Assembly (NCBI GenBank): GCA_029959085.1
Contig: JARWIR010000014.1
Coordinates: 11,144,001-11,208,000 of the forward strand
Length of the DNA: 64,000 nucleotides
Direction of reading: 5' to 3'
Source of the DNA: Nemophila menziesii
Taxonomy: Eukaryota; Streptophyta; Magnoliopsida; Boraginales; Hydrophyllaceae
Numbering within the stretch: the stretch's first letter is position 1; every line of letters starts with the position of its first letter. The translations under genes and the position numbers were made by a program. Under the pieces are notes generated by a model. It saw nothing but the letters and a program-made list of their open reading frames with translations. It was not told the origin of the DNA and searched no databases. Of this stretch, positions 1 to 11,500 are shown piece after piece.

Positions 1-1600
1 TACGATAGTAAGACATTTTCAAGGGCACAACTAAGTTGTATGGCGACCGAGAAGGAGTTACTGGTCGTTGTATATGTTATTGATAAATTTTGTTCCTATC
101 TTTTTTGGATGAAGGTAATGGTATACATGGATAGGTCCTCAATAATATAACTCATTAAGAATAAAGACAAGACAACCCGTCTTATTTGTTAGGTACTTCT
201 TTTGCAAGATTTTGACTTATATATTCTATATCAAAAGGAGTCCGAGAATAAAGTAATTATATTTTATCTCGCCTCAAAATCTTTGTAATCAAGACTAAAC
301 CTGAGTGGGTCAACGAGGTACTCCCTGATGAACAAATATTTGGTTTGAATAATACTATTACTCCATGGATTGCAGATATTGTGAACTTCATAATTAATGG
401 ATTATCCCCTCATAATCCAATCCATAACAAAGAAAAAGGTTGATCCACCGAACAAAGCAATACTTTTGTAGTGATCAAATGGTACGAAGATGCATATCGA
501 AGAATGAGATTCTTTTAGTCTTTGCAAGTTGTCATGGATCAACTTATGGAGGTCTCTCAAAGTGTAATAGAACAACACCAATATTTCTTCAATCTGGGTT
601 CTATTGAACAACCATCAATAAGTATTTCCATGAGTATGCGAAGAAATGAAAAAGAATCCAAATCACTGGCAATTTATCCAAGAGGGACGAGATGCCACTC
701 AATAACTTGCTCGAAGTATAGATTTTTGATGTATAAAGTATTTGTTTATAGGACCATTTATGTCATCCCATGGTGATAAATATATATTACTAGATTTGGA
801 TTACGTATCAAAGTATGTTCAAGCCCTGGAACTACCGATTAATGATTCATGAGTGGTGATCAAGTGTTTGAAGTCACACATATTCACGAGACATGGAACT
901 CTGAGTTTTATCATTAGTGACAAAGGGACACATTTTGTGATAAAGTACTTGAAACATGTGTTCTTCAAGTATGGGGTAGACACCGGCTCTCCATCTCATA
1001 TTATACGCAAGAAACAAGCAAGATATGGTCTCTAACCAGAAGATAGAGTCCATTATTGAGAAGACTATGGGACCTCAGAGGAAGGATTTGCCAACAGAAA
1101 TTAACGATGAACTATGAGCCTATTAACCATCATTTAAAATATGTGGGGTGGTACATCACCATATCGAATGGTGTACGATAATGCATAAATATCCCTCTCA
1201 AACATGAATAGGGTGTTATTAAGTTATCAAAGAGTTTAAATTAGACATGAAATTAGATGGTGAACGAAGGATGATGCAACTCAATGAGTTGTATGAGTTT
1301 ATATAACATACGTATTAGGATACCAAAATTTAGAAAGAGAAGACACATAAGTGAAATTATAACTAAATTTATACTAAAGTAGAACTCAAAGTTAAAAAAT
1401 TATCTGGGATAATTGAGGTCTAGCTCATATAGGCTTACGAAAGTCACACCTCATGAATATATTGAAGTAGAACACTAACTGATAATTGGAAATTCATGGT
1501 GAGCGGTTATCGGTTAAAAACATACTATAAAAGAAAAGATGTGAAGCAAATGGAGGTGATTTACATCTTGGAGACCGAGTGAAACTTGAGTTAACACGTC
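1..1600 (+). pseudogene. pol: Element A, decayed pol: RNase H end and integrase remnant (copy 1)
   Basis: This is the 3' part of an old Ty3/Gypsy pol; the rest lies left of the window. The first 150 bases encode the end of RNase H, with a VYMDRSS stretch where active relatives have V-TDHS. Integrase scraps follow at about 853-1035, where a LSFIISDKGTHF stretch matches the integrase catalytic-core region. A TSPYRMVY-like scrap lies near 1155-1180 and a MQLNELYEF scrap near 1273-1300; the latter matches the linker before the integrase C-terminal domain that is intact in element E. Stops and frameshifts break every frame, so no protein is made. The complete second copy of this remnant is at 27690-31450. 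Confidence 0.75.
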
Positions 1601-1831
1601 ATACTAGAACGACCTTAAAAAAAACTTAATTACCATATGCAATTCCTTACACATTTTTTATAAACATCTATCTTCAATTCTTTAGTTTATATATGATTCC
1701 AAGAAGATCGACAATATGGAGTTAGTGGTTAGACAGTTACACGTGCACTTCATAGGATGCAATATCTCAAATTTCACTTGTGATGCCATATGTAAAATCT
1801 AAAGATAAGAATTTATGATGTTGTTGATGTC
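1601..1831. other. Non-coding spacer after element A
   Basis: I see no gene here. The stretch is AT-rich and presumably the 3' untranslated end of element A. It ends in TTGATGTC directly before the LTR fragment F. TGATGTC is also how the LTRs in this window begin, so these bases may be a scrap of A's own 3' LTR, but that is a guess from seven bases. Confidence 0.35.
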
Positions 1832-2309
1832 TGGTGGGTCCTGGGTTGTTATAAAATTAATGCGATAAATAAAAGGAACCACAATACCGCAAGTGCACGG
1901 TTGTCCAAGTAATATCTGATAAACCGGGTTTCGTTCTCAGGGACGGATTAGGTATAACTCTGGTATTAATCAACTAATAGAAATAATTGCTCGAAAGAAA
2001 ATTAAAATAATATGATTTTTGTTTGGTTTTCTTAAAAACTAAAGATGCAATAAAATAAAGACTAATTAAAATAAATAACTGACAAGAAATAATGCAAATA
2101 AAAGAACTAACTTCAGATCTGAGAGATACTTGAGTCTCGCAAGGAATCCACCTAATTAATATAATATATGCTTTGTTTAAGGGTAGAATTGGTATTATTA
2201 TATTAGTCGGGACTCTAATGTAACCTAGCCACCGTTAAGGTGGATCTAGGAGCTATCCTAAAGTACTATAAACCCCTATATGGGTGAATATGCCTCTTCA
2301 GAAGATATG
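1832..2309 (-). repeat. LTR fragment F, minus orientation, truncated
   Basis: The segment begins TGGTGGGTCC, the LTR edge also seen at 8577, and contains the ACCGCAAG...CGGTTGTCCAAGTAATAT box and the GTTCTCAGGGAC box shared by all LTRs here. It matches the reverse complement of the 3' part of LTR D (about 57640-58070) most closely. The match stops near 2309, so roughly the last 480 bases of an LTR remain and about 1.2 kb of its 5' part are missing. No internal region or target duplication can be tied to it. Confidence 0.7.
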
Positions 2310-2744
2310 TACTATAAACCTAATATGACTATATTTTTCTTCTAATCATCAAATTTTAAATTTCATACGTGATTTAAGTGAAATTAAATTTTTGCTCATT
2401 TCTTTCATAATATCGAGCTAATTCTGGACGTCTTTCATGTGGTCTTTAGTTCGATGTTGCCGGAGTAACACAATTGTCCCACACAAAGTTCATGCAAGGC
2501 ATAGGTTAAGATTTCGCATAAAAACATAGTACACAAATTTATATATCTTTAAAAGAAATGAGTTTGTACTTGGATGACATCATTGTATACTCTCTTAGTG
2601 ACATTAATATTGTATTTCATCTACCTTTCTCTGGTATATTTGATTAAGACCTTTATATACCAATATCTAATAAGAATCTTTAGGTAGTCTACACTCCCAT
2701 AACAATCACAAATAATGTGGATAGAAATGTTTCAACCTTTTCTA
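2310..2744 (+). pseudogene. Unassigned AT-rich stretch with a gypsy-like RT scrap
   Basis: There is no intact gene. At about 2564-2623 the + strand reads LYLDDIIVYS followed by SDINIVFHL, which resembles the catalytic YxDD box of Ty3/Gypsy reverse transcriptases. It differs from the FMDD form used by elements C and G, so it would come from another lineage. Nothing else around it can be aligned by eye, and the match may be chance. The rest looks like unassigned transposon debris. Confidence 0.35.
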
Positions 2745-4461
2745 TCACAACCTTTTCTATCTCGAATCTCTAAATCAAACTCTTATAACAATAAAAGCCA
2801 TCTGATTAAACGTGGCTTAACATCTTTCTTCTCCATAAGGTACTTAATAGTAGAATGATCGGTAAACACGACAATTTTTGCCCCAAGGAGGTTAGAACGA
2901 AACTTGTCAAATGCATAAACAACAACTAAAAGTTTCTTATCAGTCACTGTATAATTTATCTGAGCACTAGTGAAAGTCTTACTCGCATAGTTGATAGAAT
3001 GGAATACCTTATCTTTTCTTTGACCTAACACAACACCCATCACTAGCATCACACATAACTTCAAACGGAATCTTCCACTCAGGAGGTAACACAATAGACG
3101 CGGTATAAGCTTCTCTTTAATATCTTGAAAAGCCTTCATGTAAGCTTCATCAAAAAGGAATTTGGCGTCCTTTTCAAGTAAGTTACACAATGGCTTAGAA
3201 ATCTTCGAAAAATCCTTAATGAAACGGCGATAGAAACCAGCATGGCCTAAAAAGTTTTTCAACCCTTTTACAGAAATAGTAGGGCGAAGAGTCTTAATTA
3301 CCTCAATCTTAGCTCGATCAAATTCTTAGCCTGTACTCGAAACCTTGTGCCCCAACACTATACCCTCACGAACCATAAAATGACATTTTTTCCATTTCAA
3401 AACCAAATCAGTTTCCTTGCATCTAATCAATATCTTTTCCAAGTTCTATAAATACTCATGAAAGTAATCACCAAACAAAAAAAAGTCATCCATAAATACC
3501 TCAACGAAATTATCGATCATATCCCAGAAAATCGCCATCATACATCTCTGAAAATTAGCGGGTGCATTGCATAATCCAAATGGCATCCTTCAGAAGGAAA
3601 AGGTACCAAAAGGACATGTAAAAGTCTTCTGTGTTGGTCTTTTGGATCTACATAAATTTGATTGTACCCTGAATACCCATCCAAAAAGCAATAATACTCT
3701 CTACCAGCCAATTTATCTAACATTTGATATATGAAAGGAAGAGGGAAGTGATCTTTTCTGGTAGCCTTATTCAGCTTACGATAATCCATACATACTCTCC
3801 AAACGACTACTTTCCTCAAGGGAATGGCTTCATTCTATGCATTTAGGACGGTAGTGATACCACCCTTCTTTGGTACGCACTGAACTAGACTTACCCATTC
3901 ACTAGTAGCTATGGGATAAATGATTCCCGCATCTAGTAACTTAATAACTTCTTTGTTCACCACTTCTTTCATAGCTGGCATCAATCTCCTTTGGACTTCA
4001 ACTGAGCATGCACTATCATCCTCAAGAATAATTTTGTGTTAGTAATAGGAAGGACTAATAAATTTGATGTCAGCAATAGTCCAACCAATCGCTTCCTTAT
4101 TAGCTCTTAGTACACACAACAGTTTATCTTTTTGAGGACCTGATAAAGTAGCTGAAACAATAACATGTAATGTGTCATTAGTACCTAAATACGCATACCT
4201 CAAGTGTGCTGGTAATGGCTTTTCTTCCAGTTGAGGGGGAAATTCAATGGATGGTTTCTTTTTAGTAGTGATCTCCCTTGGTTCTCTTACAAGTTCATAG
4301 GCAGCGCGCCTGTGTTTTGGATTCTCAGAATTAAGAGCTGCCACTGTCTCCACAAGCTCTTCCATCATCTCAGGTAAGTCAAGTGTAAGGGCAGCCTGCA
4401 AGATATTATCATAATCGCAATAGTCATATACCTCTTGCGCGGCATGCTCTACTACATCCAT
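2745..4461 (-). pseudogene. pol: Element G pol: linker, reverse transcriptase and RNase H remnant
   Basis: The minus strand begins with an acidic linker (4461-4039), then RT: VCMDYRKLNKATRKDHFPLP near 3790-3730, FLDGYSGYNQI near 3680, and the catalytic FMDD at 3485-3496, intact. The RT/RNase H connection [18 protein letters not shown] lies near 3255-3200, and RNase H signatures include [18 protein letters not shown] and [16 protein letters not shown] near 2950-2820. Stop codons interrupt the linker/RT join (about 4040), the region near 3540-3520, and the end of RNase H, where LLL is followed by a stop and then EFDLEIRDRKG. Sequence identity ends near 2745. Not functional. Confidence 0.85.
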
Positions 4462-4920
4462 TCTGAAGCAGTCCTCTTGGAATCTAGAAATTTCATCGCC
4501 CTAAAAATATTGAACTTTACCTCCTCGTCTTGGATTCGTATAGTTAATTCTCCGTTTTCTACATCAATCAAAGTACGCCCCGTGGCTAGGAATGGTCGTA
4601 CCAAAATGATGGGGACATTCATATCCACGTCGTATTCAAGAATAACAAAATCAACAGAAAAAATTACAGTACCTGCCTTGACGAGGACATCATCTATTCG
4701 TCCCTCAGAATGTACGAGGGATCTGTCAGCCATTTGTAAGACCATAGAGGTAGGTCTCGCATTACCCACCTTCAACTTATCAAAAAATTACTTGAGCATG
4801 AGATTGATACTCGCACCCAAATCGCACAAAACTTTTCCTTGTCACTCATTACCAATAGAAATCAAAATCGTAAAACTCCCAAAATCAAGTAACTTAGGTG
4901 GCAACTTACTTCGACAGATG
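4452..4920 (-). pseudogene. pol: Element G retropepsin-like protease remnant
   Basis: The minus-strand reading shows the second half of an Athila-type aspartic protease: SMVLQMADRSLVHSEGRIDDVLVKAG, FVILEYDVDMNVPIIL and RPFLATGRTLIDVENGEL. The catalytic DLGASINLML-like segment sits just upstream (about 4830-4790) and is followed by a stop in place of a glutamate codon, so the domain is broken. The homologous domain in element C at 24530-24860 is uninterrupted and serves as the reference. Confidence 0.8.
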
Positions 4921-5021
4921 ACACTACACTCTTCTGGCAACCCTATCATCTCATTATCACAATATGGCCTTTTATTAGCGAGTGCTCTTTTCACAATACT
5001 TCGGTACATCTTTTATAGCAT

Positions 5022-6310
5022 CTAAAACGGTATGCTAACGCTAAGACCTCTCACTATATTTAAAATTCTCTGATAATCCGCCATATTTCCTTTCTTCTGA
5101 ACTCTTGAGGGAAAAGGTGGAGGAGGGCTTGTTTCTACCACATCTTTCTTCTTAGGTATTTCCGGAATCTTCTCCACTTCCACTACTTCTGGTTCAACAT
5201 CTTTGCCTTCCCCATCCTTTACCGTTTTTGTTTTTACAGTTGTTTCTTTTTCTTTCACAACGGGAAAAGGAGGTGGGGGAAGCTTCTTACAACTTCTGAG
5301 TGCTATAGCATTGCAATCTTCTTTTTGCTTTGGATTTTCGGTGTCACTTGGGAGTTCCCTTTGAGGACGCTGATTCAGTTGCTTTGCCATCTGAGCCATC
5401 TGTTTTCTAACATCTTAATTGTTGCAGCAGAAGATTGTTGCTCTTGGCAAGCTTTTGTTTGAAGGGCAATCAATTGTTGTAATGTCAGATTAATATCTAA
5501 CGCACCTTATTGAGGTTGAGCAGGTAGGGATTTTTGATTCATGGTATCATCATAGGTGTTTTGAGGAGGTTGTCTCTGAGCTTGATTTCCGTAACCTTTT
5601 CCCCTTTGTAGTTACTTTGTGGTCTAGGTTGATAGTTGTTACCTTGGGGACGCGGCTGATATGCATAAGTCGGATTGGCGGCCCCCCTTCGATTCGAATA
5701 CTGGAAACCCAGATGGTTTCTATTTGGTTGATACCCTTGACTACCTGAACTGTAATTCCCTCAGTTAGAAACAAACATTATGGATTCTGGATTACTTTGA
5801 CAATGCTCCCAGTCATGATCTTGTACACCACAATTTGAACATCCATATATTTATTGAGTAACCTTAACATCTGCCCTTCTACTCGAAAACCTTTCTTTAA
5901 CAACTAAGGTGAGCTGTTTTAATTGTTGCTCGAATGTATTCTTCAATTTATTCTCGAATGAGGAGATTTTCTCATCAATTCCAACACTACTTTCTTTTCC
6001 ACCTCGAATAGGTGTTCTTGCTGTATTCCAACCCTGCTCATTCTTCACAGTTCGATTTAGAATAATCTTAGCATATGCTGGAGCTACCTGGTAAGAATCC
6101 ACCACCACATAATAAATCAAGGTCTTTTATCGATCTTCCATCAAGGCCTTTATAAAATATCTTCATTTGTTGTGGTTCTATAAGGCCATGATCAGGAACT
6201 CTACTCAAACACAACTGAAATCTTGTCCAACATCTTCCCAATTTTTCTTCTTGTTCTTGTAGAAATGATGTGAAATCAACCTATGCATCTAATCTCATGT
6301 TACTCGGATA
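5022..6310 (-). pseudogene. gag: Element G gag C-terminal half with zinc knuckle
   Basis: Reading right to left, this is the rest of gag after the H insertion: a WTRFQLCLSRVPDHG stretch near 6200, a coiled region at 6120-5851, and a CX2CX4HX4C zinc knuckle (CSNCGVQDHDWEHC) near 5845-5805. A Q/N/R-rich tract follows near 5774-5550, then a LPSDTENPK...ALRSCKKLPPPPFP proline-rich stretch at 5399-5022 that leads into the protease. Several in-frame stops and frameshifts interrupt it. Gag would form the capsid and bind element RNA through the knuckle, but this copy cannot. Confidence 0.8.
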
Positions 6311-6315
6311 GTAAC
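6311..6315. repeat. Target-site duplication of solo LTR H (left)
   Basis: GTAAC directly abuts the left LTR edge and is repeated exactly at 7848-7852. Five-base duplications are normal for Ty3/Gypsy integrases. Confidence 0.9.
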
Positions 6316-7847
6316 TGGTGTCGCCTAGGGTGTTCTAAAAATATGATAAATAAACGCTGAAAATAATGCACTAAAGCACCATAGACAAGCACGGTACTGC
6401 AAGTATTACAGGACGTATGCAAGTTTTAATGATAAGAAGATTCGTTCTCAGGGACTTAGTGTGTTATACGAATGTGTAAATAAATTCGAGTAAGAAGCAA
6501 GTAATTAAAAGACAGAAAATAACAGAGGATAATTCGATATAATTAATTAAACTAAGGAAAAATAAAAGACAATAATTAAAAGATAAGAAATATGAGATGA
6601 GAAGTATACCTTAGGTTTTGCTAGTATGCACTAATCCTTCTAATTCTTTCTATCAAATTCTAGTTATTAAGAGAGATAATTAGCTCTTAGATATTTAGTC
6701 AGGATTCTAAATTCCCATACCTTAGACCTTGAGAGCGACTAAGGGGGCTACAAACACATCATGAGGTAGCCTAAACCTTGGGTAATCAAGCGCCACCAAG
6801 GCCCTAAGCAATTCAATTCCAAACATGATGACAGTGATTAAATTATACCCTAATGACTATCTAGCTAGAATTAGTGTTGTCAAGACCAATATCGACACTA
6901 GACGTTATGTGGTGTTTTAATAATTAGACACCCAGTTAAGGTGAACATCTAACTACTATTAAGAAAGCCTAAAGTGATCAATTCTAGGACAGACAATAAT
7001 TCAAAACACATAAACAGATATATAGGTAAGCAGCTCAGATTAAAACATATAATTCCCAAAGAAACTTAGATAGAAAGAAAATAGAATTCATAGATTATAC
7101 ATGATGCAAAACCCAAGCTATGGAAAAATTAGTTCATACCTGAAGGAAATAAACTAAAAGAAATAATGAAAGACTTCATCTTGCTCTCTACAATATTTCT
7201 GATTATAAGAAACCTAAGGACTAATTACAATGAGGCAAGGATGATTTACAAGTGATATAAGGGTGTATTTATAGGTGTTTAGAAGCCCTAATTCGTTTTC
7301 TTGAAGGAGAAGGTAAGTAGTGGACTCCTAGCCCAACTCAAATTCGTAACCCTAAAATATGAAATCAAGCCCGTTTTTGTTTTGGTCCTAACAGCTTCAA
7401 TTCTTATCCGTTTGATGCGTATGAGTAGTCGAAATTCATCTTCGCGGAAAGATCTTTAACTTTGCACTTGAACGGTTCTCCAAATTCCCCACCGATTTTG
7501 AGATGTAAGCTAATTTGTGGTCGTAGGTGCTGGAATTCAGATTTATAGCAGCTTTTCCTTTTCCATATTTTTAGATTTTCTTTCCATATCTCCAATTTCC
7601 ATGCTTATCTTCTTTCCATATCTCTTAGTCTTTAAATTGGACTCTAATTAATCTCCATAATTATCTTTAAAGCTTCACACTAAATAAATAATTAAACCCA
7701 ATATGCTCTAAAAATAATAATTTACTAAATCAAGACTAGAAATAGGAAAGTGTAGCATTTCTCAAGAAAATCGACTAAAAAGACTTCTAAATCACTAAAA
7801 ATGACGTCTCATCGTAATATTAATTCATGACAAATGAGGAGACATCA
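6316..7847 (-). mobile_element. Solo LTR H inside gag of element G
   Basis: A 1,532-bp LTR that starts TGGTGTCGCC and ends GAGACATCA on the + strand, so it lies in minus orientation. It is flanked by GTAAC on both sides, and gag coding resumes across the pair. No internal sequence is present, so this is a solo LTR left by recombination between the two LTRs of an inserted element. It belongs to the same family group as the LTRs of B and C. A TATAAATA box lies at 7266-7273 (minus strand), and the 46-bp edge dyad occupies 7802-7847. Confidence 0.92.
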
Positions 7848-7852
7848 GTAAC
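7848..7852. repeat. Target-site duplication of solo LTR H (right)
   Basis: GTAAC, identical to 6311-6315. Confidence 0.9.
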
Positions 7853-8342
7853 TATCAAAAAATGCTGTTTGTAGCTCATCCCAATTGTTTATTGCTCCTG
7901 GTTCTTGTGAATCATGCCACTCACTAGTTGCGTCTATCACGAAAAATTTGAAATTAGCATAGTACATTTGCTCTTTTGTCACTCCTTGCATTATATATGA
8001 ATCGCATATTTGCATGAACTTTTGTACTGTACGAATAGGATCTTATCCAGGTACTCCACGAAAGTTTCCGAAATTTAGAAATTGGGATAACATACCAGGG
8101 TCGGGTCTATACCGTGCAACATTAATGTTAGCAGGACCAATACCAAGAGCAGGAGCACGATAAGGAACTTGTTCTGGACCATGTATGAACCGTGGATCGT
8201 TATTCACTGGGGTTTGAGCTTGTTGTACATGTGGATGATTTTGTTGATTGTTGAGAATTGAATGGTTATGAATAACTGGTGGCACTAGTGGATCGCCATA
8301 CGCGTCCAACTCAATGTCAGGATCTTCATTATTATGAATATT
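7853..8342 (-). pseudogene. gag: Element G gag N-terminal half
   Basis: The ORF at 8309-8043 reads MDAYGDPLVPPV and then RYRPDPGMLSQFLNFGNFRG, matching the PDPGMLSQF motif in gag of element B. A stop near 8043 precedes DPIRTVQKFMQICDSYI, and the reading continues as a typical gag domain until solo LTR H cuts it at 7853. The N-terminal part is Q/N/H-rich. Part of a retrotransposon capsid protein, broken by at least one stop and by the H insertion. Confidence 0.75.
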
Positions 8343-8554
8343 TAAATCCTCAACTTCTCTTTATTTCATTGCTTTTTCTCTTGCCTCTTTCTTTCTTTTG
8401 TTTTTATCTCGGTTTAACCTCTCGGGGTTTGAGTACATACACCAAAACCGTAAAACCTGAGAAAGAACCAAAACAAAGAAAAGCGTAAAAATGAAAATAA
8501 AAATAAAAATACAATTAAACACTAAAGGATTAACACCGGGGTTACACGCTATCG
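8343..8554 (-). other. Element G leader between PBS and gag
   Basis: A 5' untranslated leader, AT-rich, with an AAAATAAAAATAAAAAT-like run near 8490-8510. I see no gene. Reading frames that cross it into the LTR are artefacts. Confidence 0.5.
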
Positions 8555-8572
8555 TCCCCGTCACCGGCGCCA
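8555..8572 (-). promoter_or_regulatory. Primer-binding site of element G (tRNA-Asp type)
   Basis: The minus strand reads TGGCGCCGGTGACGGGGA. This is 16/18 complementary to the 3' end of plant tRNA-Asp (perfect form TGGCGCCGTTGCCGGGGA), with changes at positions 9 and 12. Four bases separate it from the LTR edge. It would prime minus-strand DNA synthesis. Confidence 0.85.
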
Positions 8573-8576
8573 AACT

Positions 8577-10166
8577 TGGTGGGTCCTTGTGTGTTATAAA
8601 ATAATGTGATAAAGATTGTGGACTCACAAACCGCAAGTGTACGGTTGTCCAAGTAATATACGATAAATCGGTTTCGTTCTCAGGGACTGACTAGGTACAA
8701 CTCAGCTGTGGATCAAATAGTGAAGTAATTGCAAGTGCAAAAAAGTAAATGATATAAAGTTTGTTTTGATTTTTGTTTTAGAACTAAAGTGAACATAATG
8801 TAAAATACTAAATTAATTAAACTGAAATGAAAAGTAAAACAAGTAAAAGAGTTGGACGCAAGGCGAGAAGTAGTACTTGAGTCTCACTAGGGTTTCACCT
8901 AAACCATCTTAATTAATGTTTTCTGTTAAGGGATAAATTGTTATATATATGCTAGTCGGGGCTCTAAAGTCTCTTAGCCCCCGTCAGGGTGGACCTAAGA
9001 GCTCTCCTACGGTATTATAAACTCCATATGGATGATTATAACTAATTTCATATGGTTCGAGTTCTTTACCTCATTGGTTATTGGTTAGTCAAGCCTGTCA
9101 AGGTCATTGGTGAATACCAACGACAATTACCTAGGTCTGTATCTAAACCCCCCGTCGAGATGATCACTGCGCCACTATAGTGAATAGCCTAGATACCAAA
9201 AATTACCCATAGTTCATGACGCTAAAGATAATAATTCAAGAATGAAATAAAATCCAACATAAAATAACGAATTCAATTTAAATTACGAAATTCCAAATTA
9301 GAAAAAAATTAAATAATCAAGTTAGGGTTCAACCCAATTCGCGGTTCTCAAGTACAAGAGAAATTTAGCTCATAATTGAAAGAAAAACTAAATTAATAAA
9401 AATAAATGAACTCATGTAAATTACAGAAATAAAAGATAAGAAAACCTAATTAAAGATTGGGTTTGGCTGTGATTTGGAGAAGATGACTTCTCCAGCTCTT
9501 AGCTTTCTCCTTTTCCTTGCATCTGACTTTCTCTCTAGCTTTTCTGACTTTTTGTAAATTGAGTTGTGTGTAAAATAAAAGTCAAAAGGTCTATTTATAA
9601 ACTCAAAATCGGACTTGGGCTATTACTTAAGTGAATTAATCAAATATTAAAAAGCCCAAGTCCCATCTTCTAATTATAATCCCGTAACTGGTATGCAACC
9701 CTCACTAAAATGGTTGTACCTTTCTCAAATCACTCCGAATTGATCCGTTCAAGTTGCTAAATCTTCGTAACACAATAAGGAACCTAAGCTTGTTACACGA
9801 CTCAAGGCTAAATCCAAGTGTAAGTGGCTAAAAATTAGCAATCAATATCAGCCTTCCAGATTTACAGCTTTCCTTGTCAATTCTTCGGGGAATCTTTTCT
9901 CGCCTTTGACTTTTCTACACGATCTAAGACTTTAATTCTTGATTCATCTCCTTGTATTGATGCTCCCTAGCATCCATGGACCTACAAGCTTTGCACTAAA
10001 AACAACCCATTTAACGTGCAAAAGCTTAATAAATGAAAAATGATAAATTCCAAGGAGAGAAAATGAAATATAACGAAATAACTCTAAAAGTCTATCATTT
10101 AGTCAATTATTATCCTAAAATGATGTATCCTAAGGACATAAAAGTAGAATAAAAAGGGAGACATCA
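8577..10166 (-). repeat. 5' LTR of element G, copy 1
   Basis: A 1,590-bp LTR, minus orientation, edges TGGTGGGTCC and GGGAGACATCA on the + strand. It contains the CGCAAGTGTACGGTTGTCC and GTTCTCAGGGAC boxes near its U5 end, a TATAAATA box at 9592-9599 on the minus strand, and the 46-bp edge dyad at 10121-10166 (one arm is TGATGTATCC, one mismatch). Near 9887 it has TTCTTCGGGG where copy 2 has TTCGGG, the 4-bp difference that shifts the two copies. Confidence 0.88.
9592..9599 (-). promoter_or_regulatory. TATA box of element G LTR
   Basis: TATTTATA on the + strand, that is TATAAATA in the sense direction of G. Its place in the LTR matches the TATA boxes of LTRs B, C, D and H. Confidence 0.6.
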
Positions 10167-10239
10167 GCACCACCATCATTTTCTTGTTGATCTTTTGCCA
10201 TATCTATGTATGAGATCGCATCTCTTTATTGAAAATGTG
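10167..10239. other. Short unassigned flank between element G and minisatellite
   Basis: Seventy-three bases outside LTR G. The minus strand carries an ATGGCAAAAGATCAACAAG start-like stretch, but it is too short to assign. Confidence 0.3.
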
Positions 10240-11500
10240 GTTTTTTCTTTTTTAGTCCTTGGTTTATTTTATCCTTGCTCGACGGAACCTTTGTAGGTTT
10301 AAATAGTTGTTTTACGTTACGAGGTGATCATGAAGATCTGTCTTTTTACTTTTACTCGACACCCCTTTCACAGGGTTGCAGTTAGGTATATTTTATGAGT
10401 TGATCACAAATATTTAGCTTCAGGTTTTACTATACAACCCCTTTAGATGGTGGGAACAAGGTTTCCGTTAAGGGTAATCACAAATATCTATTTTTATATT
10501 TTACTCGACAAACCTTGCACAGGGTTGGACCACGACTTTTTTGTAAGGTGGTTGTTAAGAATCAACCCATTTATTTTACTTGACAACCCCTTTGTAGCGT
10601 TTAATTGAGGTTTTATTTTAAGAGATGTCCCTGATGATCTACCTTTTTACTATTTCTTGTCAACCCCTTCGCAGGGTTGGACCGAGATTTTATTTTGTGA
10701 GATGATCCTGAAGATCTTCCTTTTGACTTTTACCCGACAACCCAATCACACGGTTGGAACGAGGATAATTTTATGAGGATATCACAAATATATACCTTTA
10801 GGTTTTACTCGACAAACCCTTTAAAGATTTGGTTTGAGGTCTATTTATGAGGTGATCATAAATATATACCTTTATGTTTTACTCAAAAAGCCCCCTTCGA
10901 AGGGTTAGTCTGAAATATATTTAACAAGGTTATCACAAATATCTATATTTAGATTTTACTCGATAACACCTTTGCAAGGTTGGACCAAGGTTAATATTTG
11001 TAAGGTGATAGGTAAGATTATATCCTTTTCTTTTTTTCAACAACCCTTTGTGGGAATTAATCGATGTTTAATATTAGGAGGTGATCGTGAATATCTACCT
11101 TCAGAGGTTTACTCAACACCCGTTTTGCATGGTTGGGCCAGGATTTATTACATGAGGTGTTAAAGAATCTCTACCCTTTAGACTTAGCTTGAAAATATTT
11201 CCAAAAGGTTGAGTTGAGGTTTGGTTTTTGAGAGGTGATCATGAAGATCTACATTTAGGTTTACTCAACAACCCCTTTAAACGGTTGGTCAGAGGTTTAA
11301 TTTACGAGGCGATCATGAAGATATACCTTTAGATTCTACTATACAACCTATTTAAAGGGTTGGTTCGATGTTTATTTACATGCATATCTACCTTTAGGTT
11401 TTACTCGACAACATGTCTTAGAGATTGGTTCTAGGTTTATTTTGAGAGGTGATCTGAATATCTACCCTTTAGATTTTACTCTAAACTTGTCTTTGAGGTT
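10240..11500. repeat. Degenerate minisatellite, about 17 units of ~76 bp (copy 1)
   Basis: A recurring unit of the form TTTTACTCGACAACCCCTTT...GGTTGG...GAGGTGATCATGAAGATCTACC is visible throughout. The CTCGAC-type anchor falls at 10278, 10355, 10430, 10504, 10579, 10657, 10734, 10809, 10882, 10959, 11036, 11112, 11188, 11264, 11339, 11404 and 11479. Spacings are 73-78 except one of 65. The units are clearly diverged from each other, so the array is old. The length is not a multiple of three and no frame stays open. LTR C cuts the array off at 11501. Confidence 0.9.

Larger units (their letters stand above)
2745..10166 (-). mobile_element. Element G: truncated Athila-like Ty3/Gypsy element, copy 1
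   Basis: Read on the minus strand, the order is 5' LTR (10166-8577), PBS, gag, protease, RT and RNase H. The element stops near 2745, with integrase, 3' region and 3' LTR missing. Solo LTR H interrupts gag. Stops and frameshifts are scattered through every gene, so it is dead. The domain order, the tRNA-Asp-type PBS and the PLPAHLRYAYLG / GWTIADIK linker before RT are typical of Athila-lineage elements. The base 3' of the LTR (10167) begins unrelated sequence, so 10166 is a true outer edge. Confidence 0.85.

Noticed and set aside
10972..11163. 63-codon ORF in the minisatellite
   Set aside because: The repeat unit is not a multiple of three and no neighbouring unit encodes a similar peptide.
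10240..11500. CRISPR-like array
   Set aside because: Units are contiguous and diverged without constant repeats separated by unique spacers, in a plant transposon context.
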